Assembly (NCBI GenBank): GCA_903847385.1 | Contig: CAINDO010000450.1 | Span: 1-51,986 of the forward strand | Reading direction: 5' to 3' | Length of the DNA: 51,986 nt | Source: an uncultured Myxococcales bacterium | GTDB lineage: Bacteria > Myxococcota_A > Bradymonadia > UBA7976 > UBA1532 | Shown: positions 18,160 to 26,597 of the stretch, one piece after another | How positions within the stretch are numbered: the first letter of the stretch is position 1 | Layout: the number at the start of each line of letters is the position of its first letter | Position numbers and translations under genes: made by a program | The notes under the pieces: model-generated | What the model saw: only the letters and a program-made list of their open reading frames with translations | What the model was told of the DNA's origin: nothing | The model's database searches: none

Positions 18160-18184
18160 CGCCCGCCCCACGTACTCCTTAGAG
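18156..18184 (+). promoter_or_regulatory. Predicted promoter for the Cys-rich lipoprotein gene
   Basis: TTGACG (18156-18161), a 17-base spacer and TTAGAG (18179-18184; or TAGAGT with 18) form a plausible sigma-70 promoter about 80 bases upstream of the ATG at 18263. The -35 element overlaps the stop codon of the preceding gene. Confidence 0.45.
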
Positions 18185-18262
18185 TCCCGCGAATTTTTCC
18201 CCGGATTCGGCCTCGGCCGATCGGGCTGCATCAGGTTCATCACAATGGGAGGCATCGGGGAG

Positions 18263-20380
18263 ATGCGTACACTCGGATCTCAGAGCTTCATGCGCGCAGC
18301 GCTTCTGCTCTCGCTGGCGGCCGGCGGCTGCGGCAAGAGCGCGAGCGGCGGCGACGACACCGACGGCGGCACCGGCGGTCAGGGCAGCGGCGGTCAGGTC
18401 ACCGGCGGCGAGAGCACCGGCGGTCAGGGCAGCGGCGGTCAGGTCACCGGCGGCGAGAACACCGGCGGTCAGGTCCAGGGCGGCGAGAACACCGGTGGCC
18501 AGAACGCCGGCGGCAGCAGCGGCGAGGGCCTGCCCCTCGGCGCGGAGTGCGAGACGCCCGCCTTCTGCCAGGGCAACGAGGACGATCCTCCGGGCTGCTG
18601 CACCGGCGGCGCCGACGACTCCGAGGCCTGCCAGACCGGCGGCTGCCGCTCCGGCGTCTGCACCCGTCGCTTCAGCGAGCTGATCGGCATCTGCACCCGC
18701 GACTGTCAGCGCGACTCCGCCTGCGAGAACTTCACGGACGGCCCCCTCGGCAGCAGCTACGTCTGCGTGCACGACGACACGGACGGCCTGTGCATGCCCG
18801 GCTCGAACCAGCGCTGCGACGGCAGCGCCAACGGTGAGTGCCCGGACGGCGAGATCTGCACCTTCGGTCAGACCTTCTCCTCGGACGCCCAGTACGGCGG
18901 CCTCTGCCAGCCCCCGCGCCCCGGCGCCGGCGTCGGCGAGCCCTGCAACGACGACGAGGGTCAGCCCTGCGCCAACGGCATGTGCCTCCTCGGCAAGTGC
19001 AGCACGTTCTGCGATCCCACCGCCGAGACCTCGCCCTGCACCAACGGCCAGATCTGCTTCGACGACTTCTCCCTCGCCGAGGGCCGCATCCTCCTCGACA
19101 TCTGCCTGCCCGGCTACTGCGAGAAGAACAGCGACTGCGGCGAGAACGAGGTCTGCGGCATCACGCTCGACTTCACCGGCCAGCCCTTCATCGTCGGCTT
19201 CTGCCAGCCCATCGTCGAGGGTGAGCCCCAGGTCGGCGACGTCTGCCCCGCGGGCATCGACTTCTGCGGCGGCGGCAACCTCTGCCTGAACGACTACTGC
19301 TCCGGCTTCTGCGACACGGACGCCGACTGCCCGAACGGCGCCTGCAGCATCATCTCGCTGCTGCTCGACTCGGTCACCATGCAGACCGCGCAGGCCCAGG
19401 TCTGCGTCGCCGCCACCCCCGGCAGCGGCCGCGAGTGCGCCAGCAACGACGACTGCGCCGCGTCCGGCGACATCCCGGCCGAGGCCTGTGACCTCGTGAT
19501 CCGCGGCACCGTCACCGGCGGCCGCCCCCAGGACGACATGCGCGTCACCGGCCGCTGCGTCGCCATCCCGGCCGACGCCGTCGCCCCCGGCGAGGCCTGC
19601 TCCGAGGCCGCGCCCTGCACCACCGAGAACCTCTGCAACGACGGCTACTGCTCCCAGCTCTGCGCCGTGACGGCCAACTGCGGCGCTGGCGCCTACTGCG
19701 GCACGGCCCTGGTGTCCGACAACGACACCCCGACCACCATCGACGACCTGTACACCGGCCTCTGCATCGCCGACGCCGGCAGCCTCGGCGCCTGCGACAG
19801 CGACGCCGACTGCCCCGTGGGCACCGAGTTCTGCCGCGCCAACGTGCTGCTCCAGAGCGGCACCCCCACGCTGGAGACCTTCTGCTCGGCCAACACCGGC
19901 CTGGGCATGGTCGGCGCCGGCGCCGAGTGCGCCCGCGCCGGCGACTGCGTCAGCGGTCGCTGCAACGCCTGGTCCCGCGTGGTCGCCGATCCCGGCTACT
20001 GCTTCGGCCTGTGCGGCGCGGACGCCGACTGCTCGGCGGACGGTTCCGTGACCTGCGAGAACTTCGTCGCCTACTCCGGTGAGGAGGGCGCGGCCGACGA
20101 CGTCACCATCAAGGGCTGCGTGCCCGTGCACGTCTGCGCGTCCTGCGACTTCGCCGAGGGCGCCCGCCCCTGCGCCGGCGACACGACCTGCAGCCTGGTG
20201 GACTTCGCCGGCGGCCGCGCCGGTGGCGCCTGCCTGGAGTCCTGCGGCGCCGGTGGCGCCTGCCCCGATGGCTTCGCCTGCCAGCCCGCGCGTGACGCGG
20301 CCGGCGCCGAGGCCGGCGGCGACGTCTGCGTACCCGTGGACGCGGACGAGACCTGCCGCAGCGCTCGCCCCCTCCGCTGA
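18263..20380 (+). CDS. Cys-rich lipoprotein with Gly/Gln repeats
   Basis: 705 aa. A lipoprotein signal (MRAALLLSLAAGGC) precedes a low-complexity Gly/Gln/Thr stretch built of 15-residue units (TGGQGSGGQVTGGES). About 600 residues with many Cys follow, in repeats of the form C...C..DxDC..G..C...., as in disulfide-rich EGF-like or Dickkopf-like surface modules. I chose the ATG at 18263 over the one at 18245 because GGAGG (18247-18251) sits ahead of it and the signal peptide is then of normal length. It is likely exposed on the cell surface. No catalytic motif. The exact binding role is unknown. Confidence 0.75.
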   Translation: MRTLGSQSFMRAALLLSLAAGGCGKSASGGDDTDGGTGGQGSGGQVTGGESTGGQGSGGQVTGGENTGGQVQGGENTGGQNAGGSSGEGLPLGAECETPAFCQGNEDDPPGCCTGGADDSEACQTGGCRSGVCTRRFSELIGICTRDCQRDSACENFTDGPLGSSYVCVHDDTDGLCMPGSNQRCDGSANGECPDGEICTFGQTFSSDAQYGGLCQPPRPGAGVGEPCNDDEGQPCANGMCLLGKCSTFCDPTAETSPCTNGQICFDDFSLAEGRILLDICLPGYCEKNSDCGENEVCGITLDFTGQPFIVGFCQPIVEGEPQVGDVCPAGIDFCGGGNLCLNDYCSGFCDTDADCPNGACSIISLLLDSVTMQTAQAQVCVAATPGSGRECASNDDCAASGDIPAEACDLVIRGTVTGGRPQDDMRVTGRCVAIPADAVAPGEACSEAAPCTTENLCNDGYCSQLCAVTANCGAGAYCGTALVSDNDTPTTIDDLYTGLCIADAGSLGACDSDADCPVGTEFCRANVLLQSGTPTLETFCSANTGLGMVGAGAECARAGDCVSGRCNAWSRVVADPGYCFGLCGADADCSADGSVTCENFVAYSGEEGAADDVTIKGCVPVHVCASCDFAEGARPCAGDTTCSLVDFAGGRAGGACLESCGAGGACPDGFACQPARDAAGAEAGGDVCVPVDADETCRSARPLR
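18371..18505 (+). repeat. 45-nt in-frame tandem repeat in lipoprotein gene
   Basis: Two near-identical 45-nt units (18371-18415, 18416-18460), then shorter partial units of 30 nt and less, encode the Gly/Gln/Thr stretch after the lipidated Cys. All are multiples of three, so copy number can change without breaking the frame. Confidence 0.8.
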
Positions 20381-20384
20381 TCGC

Positions 20385-20420
20385 CGCTGATTCCAGCGTC
20401 TCCCCCCGGTTTTCCCTCCG
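20385..20420 (+). terminator. Possible weak terminator
   Basis: A 5-bp stem (CGCTG / CAGCG, loop ATTC) five bases after the stop is followed by C/T-rich sequence with two short T-runs. The stem is short and the T-runs are distant, so this is only a weak candidate. Confidence 0.25.
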
Positions 20421-20524
20421 TTTTGTCCCCCGCGCATTCGCGCACGCTCGCCTCGGTACGAATCATGCTTCTCCTGCGCTGATGTCCGTGCGTCAGAAAA
20501 CGCACCCACACGCTGGAGAGTCTT

Positions 20525-22357
20525 TTGCCCCTGCATCGTGCGCCCGTCCTTCGCCGCCGCGCGGCCGCCGCCCTCGCCCTCTCCTTGACCGCCGTCGCGG
20601 CCCCCTGTCTCGCGGACGAGACACCGGTGCCCGAATCGCACGTCACCCTGCCGCCGACCCCGGCCTGGCTCCCGCCCCACCGCGACGACACCTCGCACCC
20701 CACGGTGCTCGAGGCCGGCCGCAGGCTGCGCGACAAGCTCTGGCGGCCGGCGCCCCCCACGCCGGAGACCCGGCGCGAGCTGGGGCTGCCCATGCAGCGC
20801 ATCACCAACGAGGACCAGGGCAACATCACGATCGCTCGCGGTGATCAGGGCGAGCTGGACGTGAACTGGGAGGACCCGGAAGAGCTGCAGAACGCCCTGC
20901 TCTCCATCATCGAGTCGTTCTACCAGAACCACCCGAACCGGAATCCGCACTTCATCACGGTGGTGACGACCTTCCAGGTGCAGAGCCTGGCGGCCTTCTA
21001 CATGCCCCTGGCCAACGACGTGCGCGGCATCGGCTACCAGCACTCCGGGCGCGGCGGGGAGATCTTCAACTACGTCGGCGGGGGCCTCGCCCTCGACGGC
21101 ATCATCTTCATGAACAACTTCCGGGGGTATCTGGGCGTGTACGCCCCCCTCGGTCGGCTCACGTTCAACCAGGAGCTCGGGCACCGCTGGGGCGCGCACG
21201 TGGCGTTCCAGAGCCGCGCCGGCGAGTCGATGGACCTGCTCGGCCGCGACTGTTCGCACTGGTCGTTCTTCATGGACACGAACAACTCGGCCATGGAGGG
21301 CAACCGCTGGGTGGACAACGGCGACGGCACCTTCGAGACCAACAACAGCTTCTACGACTTCGGCTACAGCCAGCTCGACCGCTACCTGATGGGGTTCGCC
21401 CCGGCCGAGGCCATTCGCCCGTTCTACTTCGTGTCCGGCGCGGGCGCCTGGAACTGCGCGCAGCAGTACCGCAACGGTGAGCTGAACCCGGGTCACTACC
21501 CGCCCATCTTCGGCGGCGCCGGGCAGGATCAGGTGCGCGTCAGCGGCCGGCGCACGGACGTCACGCTCGACGACGTCATCGCCGTGGAGGGCGACCGCGA
21601 GCCGGAGTACGGCGCGGCCCGCAACCGCTGGACGATGTCGTACATCCTGGCCGCCCGCCGCAACGACACGGTCAACGAGCGCGCGCTCCAGCAGGTCGAG
21701 GATCTGCGCCTGGAGTGGGAGCGCCAGTGGGAGCAGGACGCCACGGAGCCCGGCTACGAGTCGCCGGATCTCGTGACGACCGCCGACGGCAGCAACGACC
21801 CCGTCGAGCCCGATCCCGAAGCGGGCGCGGGCCTGGGCGAGGCCTGCCTGGCGTTCCGCGACTGCAACCCGAACGAGACCGAGCGCTGCGTGGGCACCAA
21901 CGCCGGCGTGGGCGTGTGCACCAAGACCTGCAACGCCCCCGCGGACTGCCCCTCGGACTTCTGCTGCGTGCCGTCCGTGCCCGGTCCTCGTCAGGACCGC
22001 TTCGACTGGTACTGCATGAAGAAGACGACGGACATGTGTGAGGACTACGAGCAGGGCGGCGGCGAGGGCGGCAGCAGCGGCGCCGGTGGCGCTGGTGGCG
22101 GCGGCGCGGAGCCCCCGGTCGGCGGCAGCGGCGAGACCGGCGGCACCCCCGTCGAGGTCACGCCGGACGCGGGCGCGGCCGTCGAGGCCGACGCCGGCGC
22201 GGCGGTGGACCCGGGCACGGGCGCGACCGTCACGAAGAAGGGCGGCGGCAGCAGCGGCTGTCAGTCGCTCCCCGGTCGCCCGGCCGCGGGCGCGGGCCTG
22301 ATGGCCCTCATGGCGGCGGGCCTGCTCGGCGCGCGTCGCCGGCGCACCCGGCGCTGA
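20525..22357 (+). CDS. MYXO-CTERM protein with zincin-like but altered active site
   Basis: 610 aa with a signal peptide (RRRAAAALALSLTAVAAPCLA); TTG start with GGAGAG upstream. Residues ~85-400 form a catalytic-type domain with LTFNQELGHRWGAHV near residue 220. This resembles HExxH zinc peptidases, but Gln replaces the first His. A Cys-rich segment follows (~440-510), then a Gly/Pro/Asp-rich linker. The C-terminus is a clear MYXO-CTERM tripartite signal: GCQSLPGR, a hydrophobic helix and RRRRTRR. Such proteins are processed at the Cys and displayed on the surface. It may be a metal-binding or inactive relative of peptidases, or a family that uses Gln; homolog alignment would tell. Confidence 0.75.
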   Translation: MPLHRAPVLRRRAAAALALSLTAVAAPCLADETPVPESHVTLPPTPAWLPPHRDDTSHPTVLEAGRRLRDKLWRPAPPTPETRRELGLPMQRITNEDQGNITIARGDQGELDVNWEDPEELQNALLSIIESFYQNHPNRNPHFITVVTTFQVQSLAAFYMPLANDVRGIGYQHSGRGGEIFNYVGGGLALDGIIFMNNFRGYLGVYAPLGRLTFNQELGHRWGAHVAFQSRAGESMDLLGRDCSHWSFFMDTNNSAMEGNRWVDNGDGTFETNNSFYDFGYSQLDRYLMGFAPAEAIRPFYFVSGAGAWNCAQQYRNGELNPGHYPPIFGGAGQDQVRVSGRRTDVTLDDVIAVEGDREPEYGAARNRWTMSYILAARRNDTVNERALQQVEDLRLEWERQWEQDATEPGYESPDLVTTADGSNDPVEPDPEAGAGLGEACLAFRDCNPNETERCVGTNAGVGVCTKTCNAPADCPSDFCCVPSVPGPRQDRFDWYCMKKTTDMCEDYEQGGGEGGSSGAGGAGGGGAEPPVGGSGETGGTPVEVTPDAGAAVEADAGAAVDPGTGATVTKKGGGSSGCQSLPGRPAAGAGLMALMAAGLLGARRRRTRR

Positions 22358-22382
22358 GCCCGTCCGGAGTCGTCCGGCCGCC

Positions 22383-24422
22383 TCAGCCGATGAGCCCGTT
22401 GCGGCGCAGGAGCGGATCCAGCGACGGCGGGCGGCCCACGAAGGCCTCGAACAAATCCTCGGGCGCGGCGCTGTTGCCGCGCGAGAGGAGCGTCTCCAGG
22501 AACCGACGCCCGGCGGCGGGGTCGATGCCCTCGCCCGGCGCGAGCGTCTCGAAGGCGTCCGCGTCCAGGACCTCGGCCCACTTGTACGAGTAGTACCCGG
22601 CCGAGTAGGCCACGGGGCTGGCGAACAGGTGGCTGAAGGCGGCGATCAGCGCGTGGTCGTCGGGCAGCGGGGCCGGCGTGCCGCGCTGCAGGATGGCGCG
22701 GGTGAACGCCAGCACGTCGCCATCCCGCTCGGGCTCGTAGTCGATGTGCAGCGCCAGGTCGAGCTCGGCGAAGGCGAGCTGGCGCATCTGCGCGGTCGCC
22801 GCCCGGAACGTGCGCGCGCGCCGCAGGGCGTCCAGGAACTCGGCGGGCATCGGCGCGCCGGTCTCGTGGTGGCCCGAGATGAGCGGCATCACGGCCGGCG
22901 AGTAGCAGAAGTTCTCGTGGATCTGCGAGGGCAGCTCGACGAAGTCCCAGGCCACGCTCGTGCCCGAGAGGCTGCGCACGGGCACGCGGCTGACCAGGTG
23001 GTGCAGCAGGTGGCCGAGCTCGTGGAAGACCGTCTCGACCTCGGCGAAACGCAGCAGCGCCGGCGTGTCCCCCACGGGCGGGCTCATGTTGCCGGCGATG
23101 AGGCCCAGGTGGGGCGTGCCCGGCGCGCTGATCATCAGCGGGTTCATCCAGGCGCCGTCCCGCTTGGTGGGCCGCGGGAAGAGGTCCACGTGGAACAGCC
23201 CGGCGACCTCACCCGACTCCGTGCGCAGCTCGAACGCCCGCACCGAGGGGTCCCAGGACTCCAGGTCCGGCCGGGGCGTGACGCGCAGCCCGTAGAGCCG
23301 CTCGAAGAGCGCGAAGGCGCCGTCCAGCACGCGCGAGAGCGGGAAGTAGGGGCGCAGCTGCTCGTCGTCGAAGGCGTAGCGGGCCTGCTGCAGCTTGCGG
23401 GCGTACCAGCCCACGTCCCAGGGCTGGAGCTCCGGGGCGTCCGGCCCTTCGAGCTCGCGACGGAAGGCCAGGAGGGCGTCGATCTCGGCCTGATAGGCCG
23501 CCCGGGTGCGCGCCTGCAGGTCCAGCACGAACGCCTGCGCGCGCGCGCCGGTGCCCGCCATGCGATCGGCGAGCACGAAGTCGGCGTACTGCCCGAAGCC
23601 GAGCAGGTGGGCCTTCTCCTGCCGCAGCGACAGGACGCGTCGCACGTGGGGCAGGTTGTCGTGGGGGGGCGTCGTGGCGCGGCGGTTGTAGGCGCGGTAC
23701 AGGATCTCGCGCACGCCGGCGTCGTCCGCGTGGGCCATCACGGCCTGATAGCAGGGCATGGCCAGCGTGAAGCAGTAGCCCGAGACGCCGCGGCGCTCGG
23801 CCTCGGCGCGCAGACCGGCCACGGCGGAGGCGGGGAGCCCGGCCAGGCGAGTCTCGTCCTCGGTCACCCAGGACCAGCCCGCGGTCGAGTCGACCACGTT
23901 CTGCGCGAACGTCGAGGTCTCGTCCGAAAGCGCGCGGTTGATCGCCTCGAGCCGGGCCTTGTCCGCGCCGGTGAGGTCGGCGCCCTCGCGGCGGAAGGCG
24001 TCCACGACCTTCTTCAGGTGGCGGGCGCGTACGGGGTCGAGCGCGGCGGCGTCCGGGCTGGCCGCGTAGCTCTGCAGCACGCGCCAGAGGCCGGCGTCCA
24101 GGGGCAGGCCGTCGAGGAAGGCGGAGACCTCGGGGCGCACGGTGTTGTAGGCCTCGCGCCAGGCGGGTGTGGTCGAGACGTCCTCCAGGTGCCGTACGAT
24201 GCCCATGGCGCGGTCCAGCGTGAGCTCGACCTCCTCGAGGGCGCCGAGCGTGGAGTCGTAGGTCAGGGGACCGGTCTGGGCGGCGATCTCGGCCACCCGG
24301 GCGCGCGCGCCGTCGAGCAGGCGGGTCAGGGCGGGCACGACCTCGGGCGCAAAGAGCGCGGAGAAACGAACGGCGGGCTCGGCGGAGGCGAGCGGGGACG
24401 AATCGGCGAAACGCTGCGTCAT
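22383..24422 (-). CDS. M3 family zinc oligopeptidase
   Basis: 679 aa from the ATG at 24422; an upstream in-frame extension is open but has no support. The zinc site HELGH is at 467-471, followed by a Glu-containing segment (DFVELPSQIHENF) that gives the third ligand. The long helical N-terminal region is typical of thimet oligopeptidase, oligopeptidase A (PrlC) and dipeptidyl carboxypeptidase. It should degrade short peptides in the cytoplasm; there is no signal peptide. It is a single gene, divergent from the histidine kinase at 24534. Confidence 0.9.
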   Translation of the reverse strand: MTQRFADSSPLASAEPAVRFSALFAPEVVPALTRLLDGARARVAEIAAQTGPLTYDSTLGALEEVELTLDRAMGIVRHLEDVSTTPAWREAYNTVRPEVSAFLDGLPLDAGLWRVLQSYAASPDAAALDPVRARHLKKVVDAFRREGADLTGADKARLEAINRALSDETSTFAQNVVDSTAGWSWVTEDETRLAGLPASAVAGLRAEAERRGVSGYCFTLAMPCYQAVMAHADDAGVREILYRAYNRRATTPPHDNLPHVRRVLSLRQEKAHLLGFGQYADFVLADRMAGTGARAQAFVLDLQARTRAAYQAEIDALLAFRRELEGPDAPELQPWDVGWYARKLQQARYAFDDEQLRPYFPLSRVLDGAFALFERLYGLRVTPRPDLESWDPSVRAFELRTESGEVAGLFHVDLFPRPTKRDGAWMNPLMISAPGTPHLGLIAGNMSPPVGDTPALLRFAEVETVFHELGHLLHHLVSRVPVRSLSGTSVAWDFVELPSQIHENFCYSPAVMPLISGHHETGAPMPAEFLDALRRARTFRAATAQMRQLAFAELDLALHIDYEPERDGDVLAFTRAILQRGTPAPLPDDHALIAAFSHLFASPVAYSAGYYSYKWAEVLDADAFETLAPGEGIDPAAGRRFLETLLSRGNSAAPEDLFEAFVGRPPSLDPLLRRNGLIG

Positions 24423-24533
24423 GGCGCCAGAATGCCCGCGGCAGGCGCCCGTGACAACGGGCGGGGCTTGAACGGCCGGAGGAAATCTGACATGTACCCC
24501 CCACGTGCTCCGGGACGGGCAGAGGTGGCGGTC

Positions 24534-26123
24534 ATGGATGGTCCCCGGCGAGTGCTCCTCATCGAGGACGATGACGCCGACGCCCAGCGAATCGGGTCGT
24601 GGCTCGCGCATCTGGGCTCACGGCGTTGTCTGTGGGACTGGGCGCGCGACCTGACGAGCGCGCGGGCCCTGCTCGCGGGGCTCAAGCCCGACCTGATCCT
24701 GGTCGACCTCACGCTGCCCGAGGCCAGCGGCCTGGACGTCCTGCGGGCGCTGGGGCCCTGGCTCGAGTTGTCGGCCGTCGTCACGCTGGACGCCCGCGGC
24801 ACCGATCCGGACTCCGCCGCGCCGAGCCCCATCGAGGCCGGCGCGCAGGACCACCTGGTCAAGGGCGTCACGGACGAGGCGACCTTCCACGAGCGCGTGC
24901 AGAACGCCCTGGAGCGCCATCGGGTGCACCGGGGTCTGCGCACGCAGGTCGACCTGCTCAACGGCATCCTGTCCACTATCCCCGAGGCGGTGCTCGCCGT
25001 GGCCGCCGATGGCACCGTGCGCATCTGCAACGCGTCGGCGCGGGCGCTGCTCGACTTCGCGTCCGGGCCCGCCGCGGCGCTCGGGCCCCTGCGCGCCGAG
25101 CCCACCCTGCTGGAGCGGGCGGCCCGCGGCGACTCCATCGACGAGCTCCCGATCCGCTGCGGCGGAGCGCACGGGGAGCGGCGCGACTTCGTGGCCACGG
25201 TGCGGCCCGTACAGACGGAGACGAACGACCTCGGTGGCCTGGTGATCCTGCGGGATGCCACGCAACAGCGCGAGATCGACGACCACATCAAGGCGCTCAA
25301 CGCCGACCTGGCCAACAGTCTCGAAGAACGGACGGACGCGCTCCGCGTGGCCGAGGACGCCAACCGCCTGAAGATGAAGTTCCTGGAGGCCGTGTCGCAC
25401 GAGCTGCGCACGCCGCTGACGCCGATCCTGGGCTTCACGCGGCTGCTGTTGCGCCGGCCGACGCAGGAGCTCGCGCCGGAGGACCAGGAGACGCTGGAGC
25501 TCATCTACGACAACGCGAACCGGCTGCTGCGGGTCGTGGACAGCATGCTGGACTTCCAGGCGCTGCAGCGACACTCCATGTCGCTGGATCTGGCGCCCAC
25601 GGCGCTGCCTTCGTTGGTGGCCGACGTCGCGCAGACGGCCCGGTCGTCCCTGGGCGGCGGGCCCGTGCAGGTGGTCGTCGAGATCGCCGAGGGCACGCCG
25701 GAGTTGCTGGTCTGCGACGGCCGGCGCCTCGGGCAGATCCTGCATCGGCTGGTGCAGAACGCCGTGGCGCACACGCACCGGGGCGAGATCCGCATCTTCG
25801 CGCGGTGGACCGCCGCGCGGCTCACAGTCGGCGTGCGCGACACGGGCGTGGGCATCGCGCCGGAGCACCAGGCCCGCATCTTCATGGCGTTCTACCAGGT
25901 CGACCCCGGCACGGGCCCGGCGCACGGCGTCGGTCTCGGGCTCGCCTACGCCCAACTGCTCGCCAACGCCATGGGTGGTTCCATCCAGGTCAGCAGCGAG
26001 CCCGGCCGCGGCGCGGAGTTCACCGTGGACATCCCGGCACCGCGCGTCGAGCTCGACGCCGAGGCCTCCGGCGCAGGCGGCGGGGCAGACCCCGCGCAGC
26101 GGGGCGGGGGGGCGGCGTCATGA
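24534..26123 (+). CDS. Receiver-PAS-histidine kinase
   Basis: 529 aa, soluble. Order: receiver (DDD near 12-14, Asp58 in LVDLTLP, Lys in LVKG), PAS-like domain (~135-240), coiled linker, HisKA with His289 (VSHELRTPLTP), and HATPase with DTGVGIAP and GVGLGLAYA. The ATG at 24534 is preceded by AGAGG at eight bases. A kinase with an N-terminal receiver is usually the middle part of a phosphorelay; the single-domain regulator two ORFs downstream is a likely partner. The last 15 residues (GGGADPAQRGGGAAS) are encoded by the GC-rich repeat described at 26076-26241, and the stop overlaps the start of a 39-codon mini-ORF (ATGA). Confidence 0.9.
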   Translation: MDGPRRVLLIEDDDADAQRIGSWLAHLGSRRCLWDWARDLTSARALLAGLKPDLILVDLTLPEASGLDVLRALGPWLELSAVVTLDARGTDPDSAAPSPIEAGAQDHLVKGVTDEATFHERVQNALERHRVHRGLRTQVDLLNGILSTIPEAVLAVAADGTVRICNASARALLDFASGPAAALGPLRAEPTLLERAARGDSIDELPIRCGGAHGERRDFVATVRPVQTETNDLGGLVILRDATQQREIDDHIKALNADLANSLEERTDALRVAEDANRLKMKFLEAVSHELRTPLTPILGFTRLLLRRPTQELAPEDQETLELIYDNANRLLRVVDSMLDFQALQRHSMSLDLAPTALPSLVADVAQTARSSLGGGPVQVVVEIAEGTPELLVCDGRRLGQILHRLVQNAVAHTHRGEIRIFARWTAARLTVGVRDTGVGIAPEHQARIFMAFYQVDPGTGPAHGVGLGLAYAQLLANAMGGSIQVSSEPGRGAEFTVDIPAPRVELDAEASGAGGGADPAQRGGGAAS

Positions 26124-26241
26124 CCGACCATCGGGAGGGCATGAGCCCCATCTCGAGGCGGCAAGTGCCGCCGAAGGGATTGAGCCCGAAGGGCGGCGGG
26201 GCAGACCCCGCGCAGCGGGGCGGGGGGGCGGCGTCATGACC
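26076..26241 (+). repeat. ATGA-junction repeat, locus A
   Basis: A perfect 50-nt direct repeat (26076-26125 and 26192-26241, offset 116) brackets a 66-nt insert. Each copy has a hairpin (CCCCGC-gca-GCGGGG), a G-run (CGGGGGGGCGG) and then a CATGACC in which the stop of one ORF overlaps the start of the next. A further perfect hairpin (GGCGGCA-ag-TGCCGCC) lies in the insert at 26157-26172. The same core is found at 44053-44169 and 51886-51986. Confidence 0.9.
26120..26239 (+). CDS. 39-codon mini-ORF within the junction repeat
   Basis: The ORF starts inside the kinase stop (ATGA) and ends inside the response regulator start (ATGA). It encodes MTDHREGMSPISRR and ends with the same 15 residues as the kinase. 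The peptide has no known family and may have no function of its own; its likely effect is to carry ribosomes across the repeat and keep kinase and regulator translation linked. Confidence 0.5.
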   Translation: MTDHREGMSPISRRQVPPKGLSPKGGGADPAQRGGGAAS

Positions 26242-26595
26242 AGGCCGCTGATCTATGTCGTCGACGACGAGCCCTCCATTCGTCGATACCTCGAGGCCGC
26301 GCTGCACGCGCTCGACTGCGACGTCGCGCTTTTCGGCGAGGCGTCCGTCTGCGTCGAGGCCGTGAAGAAGGTCCGGCCGGACGTGGTGATCATGGACTGG
26401 CTCATGCCCGGCCTGAGCCAGGGGCCCGCGATCGCGGCCCTGCGGGCCGTGGGCGTGTCGCGCCTGGTGGTCTGCTCGGCCCTGGTGGTGCCGGACGAGC
26501 TCGAGCGCATGCGCGCCGAGGGGCCGGACGACCTCTTGCCCAAACCCTGCACGCTGGACGACATCGAGGCCGGGCTGCGGCGCTGGCTGCGCTGA
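26236..26595 (+). CDS. Single-domain response regulator
   Basis: 119 aa, a stand-alone receiver of CheY/Spo0F type with Asp10, Asp11 and Glu12 (VVDDE), phospho-acceptor Asp54 (VIMDWLMPG) and Lys in LPKPCT. No output domain. It starts in the ATGA at the end of the mini-ORF, so it is coupled to the upstream kinase and is probably its phospho-partner or an output intermediate. The PfkB gene starts three bases after its stop. Confidence 0.9.
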   Translation: MTRPLIYVVDDEPSIRRYLEAALHALDCDVALFGEASVCVEAVKKVRPDVVIMDWLMPGLSQGPAIAALRAVGVSRLVVCSALVVPDELERMRAEGPDDLLPKPCTLDDIEAGLRRWLR

Positions 26596-26597
26596 GC

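Noticed and set aside
18179..21496. A 1105-codon open frame on the minus strand, rich in Gly, Ala, Val and Arg
   Set aside because: It is antisense to two genes with clear signal peptides and Cys patterns; long antisense frames are expected at this GC content.
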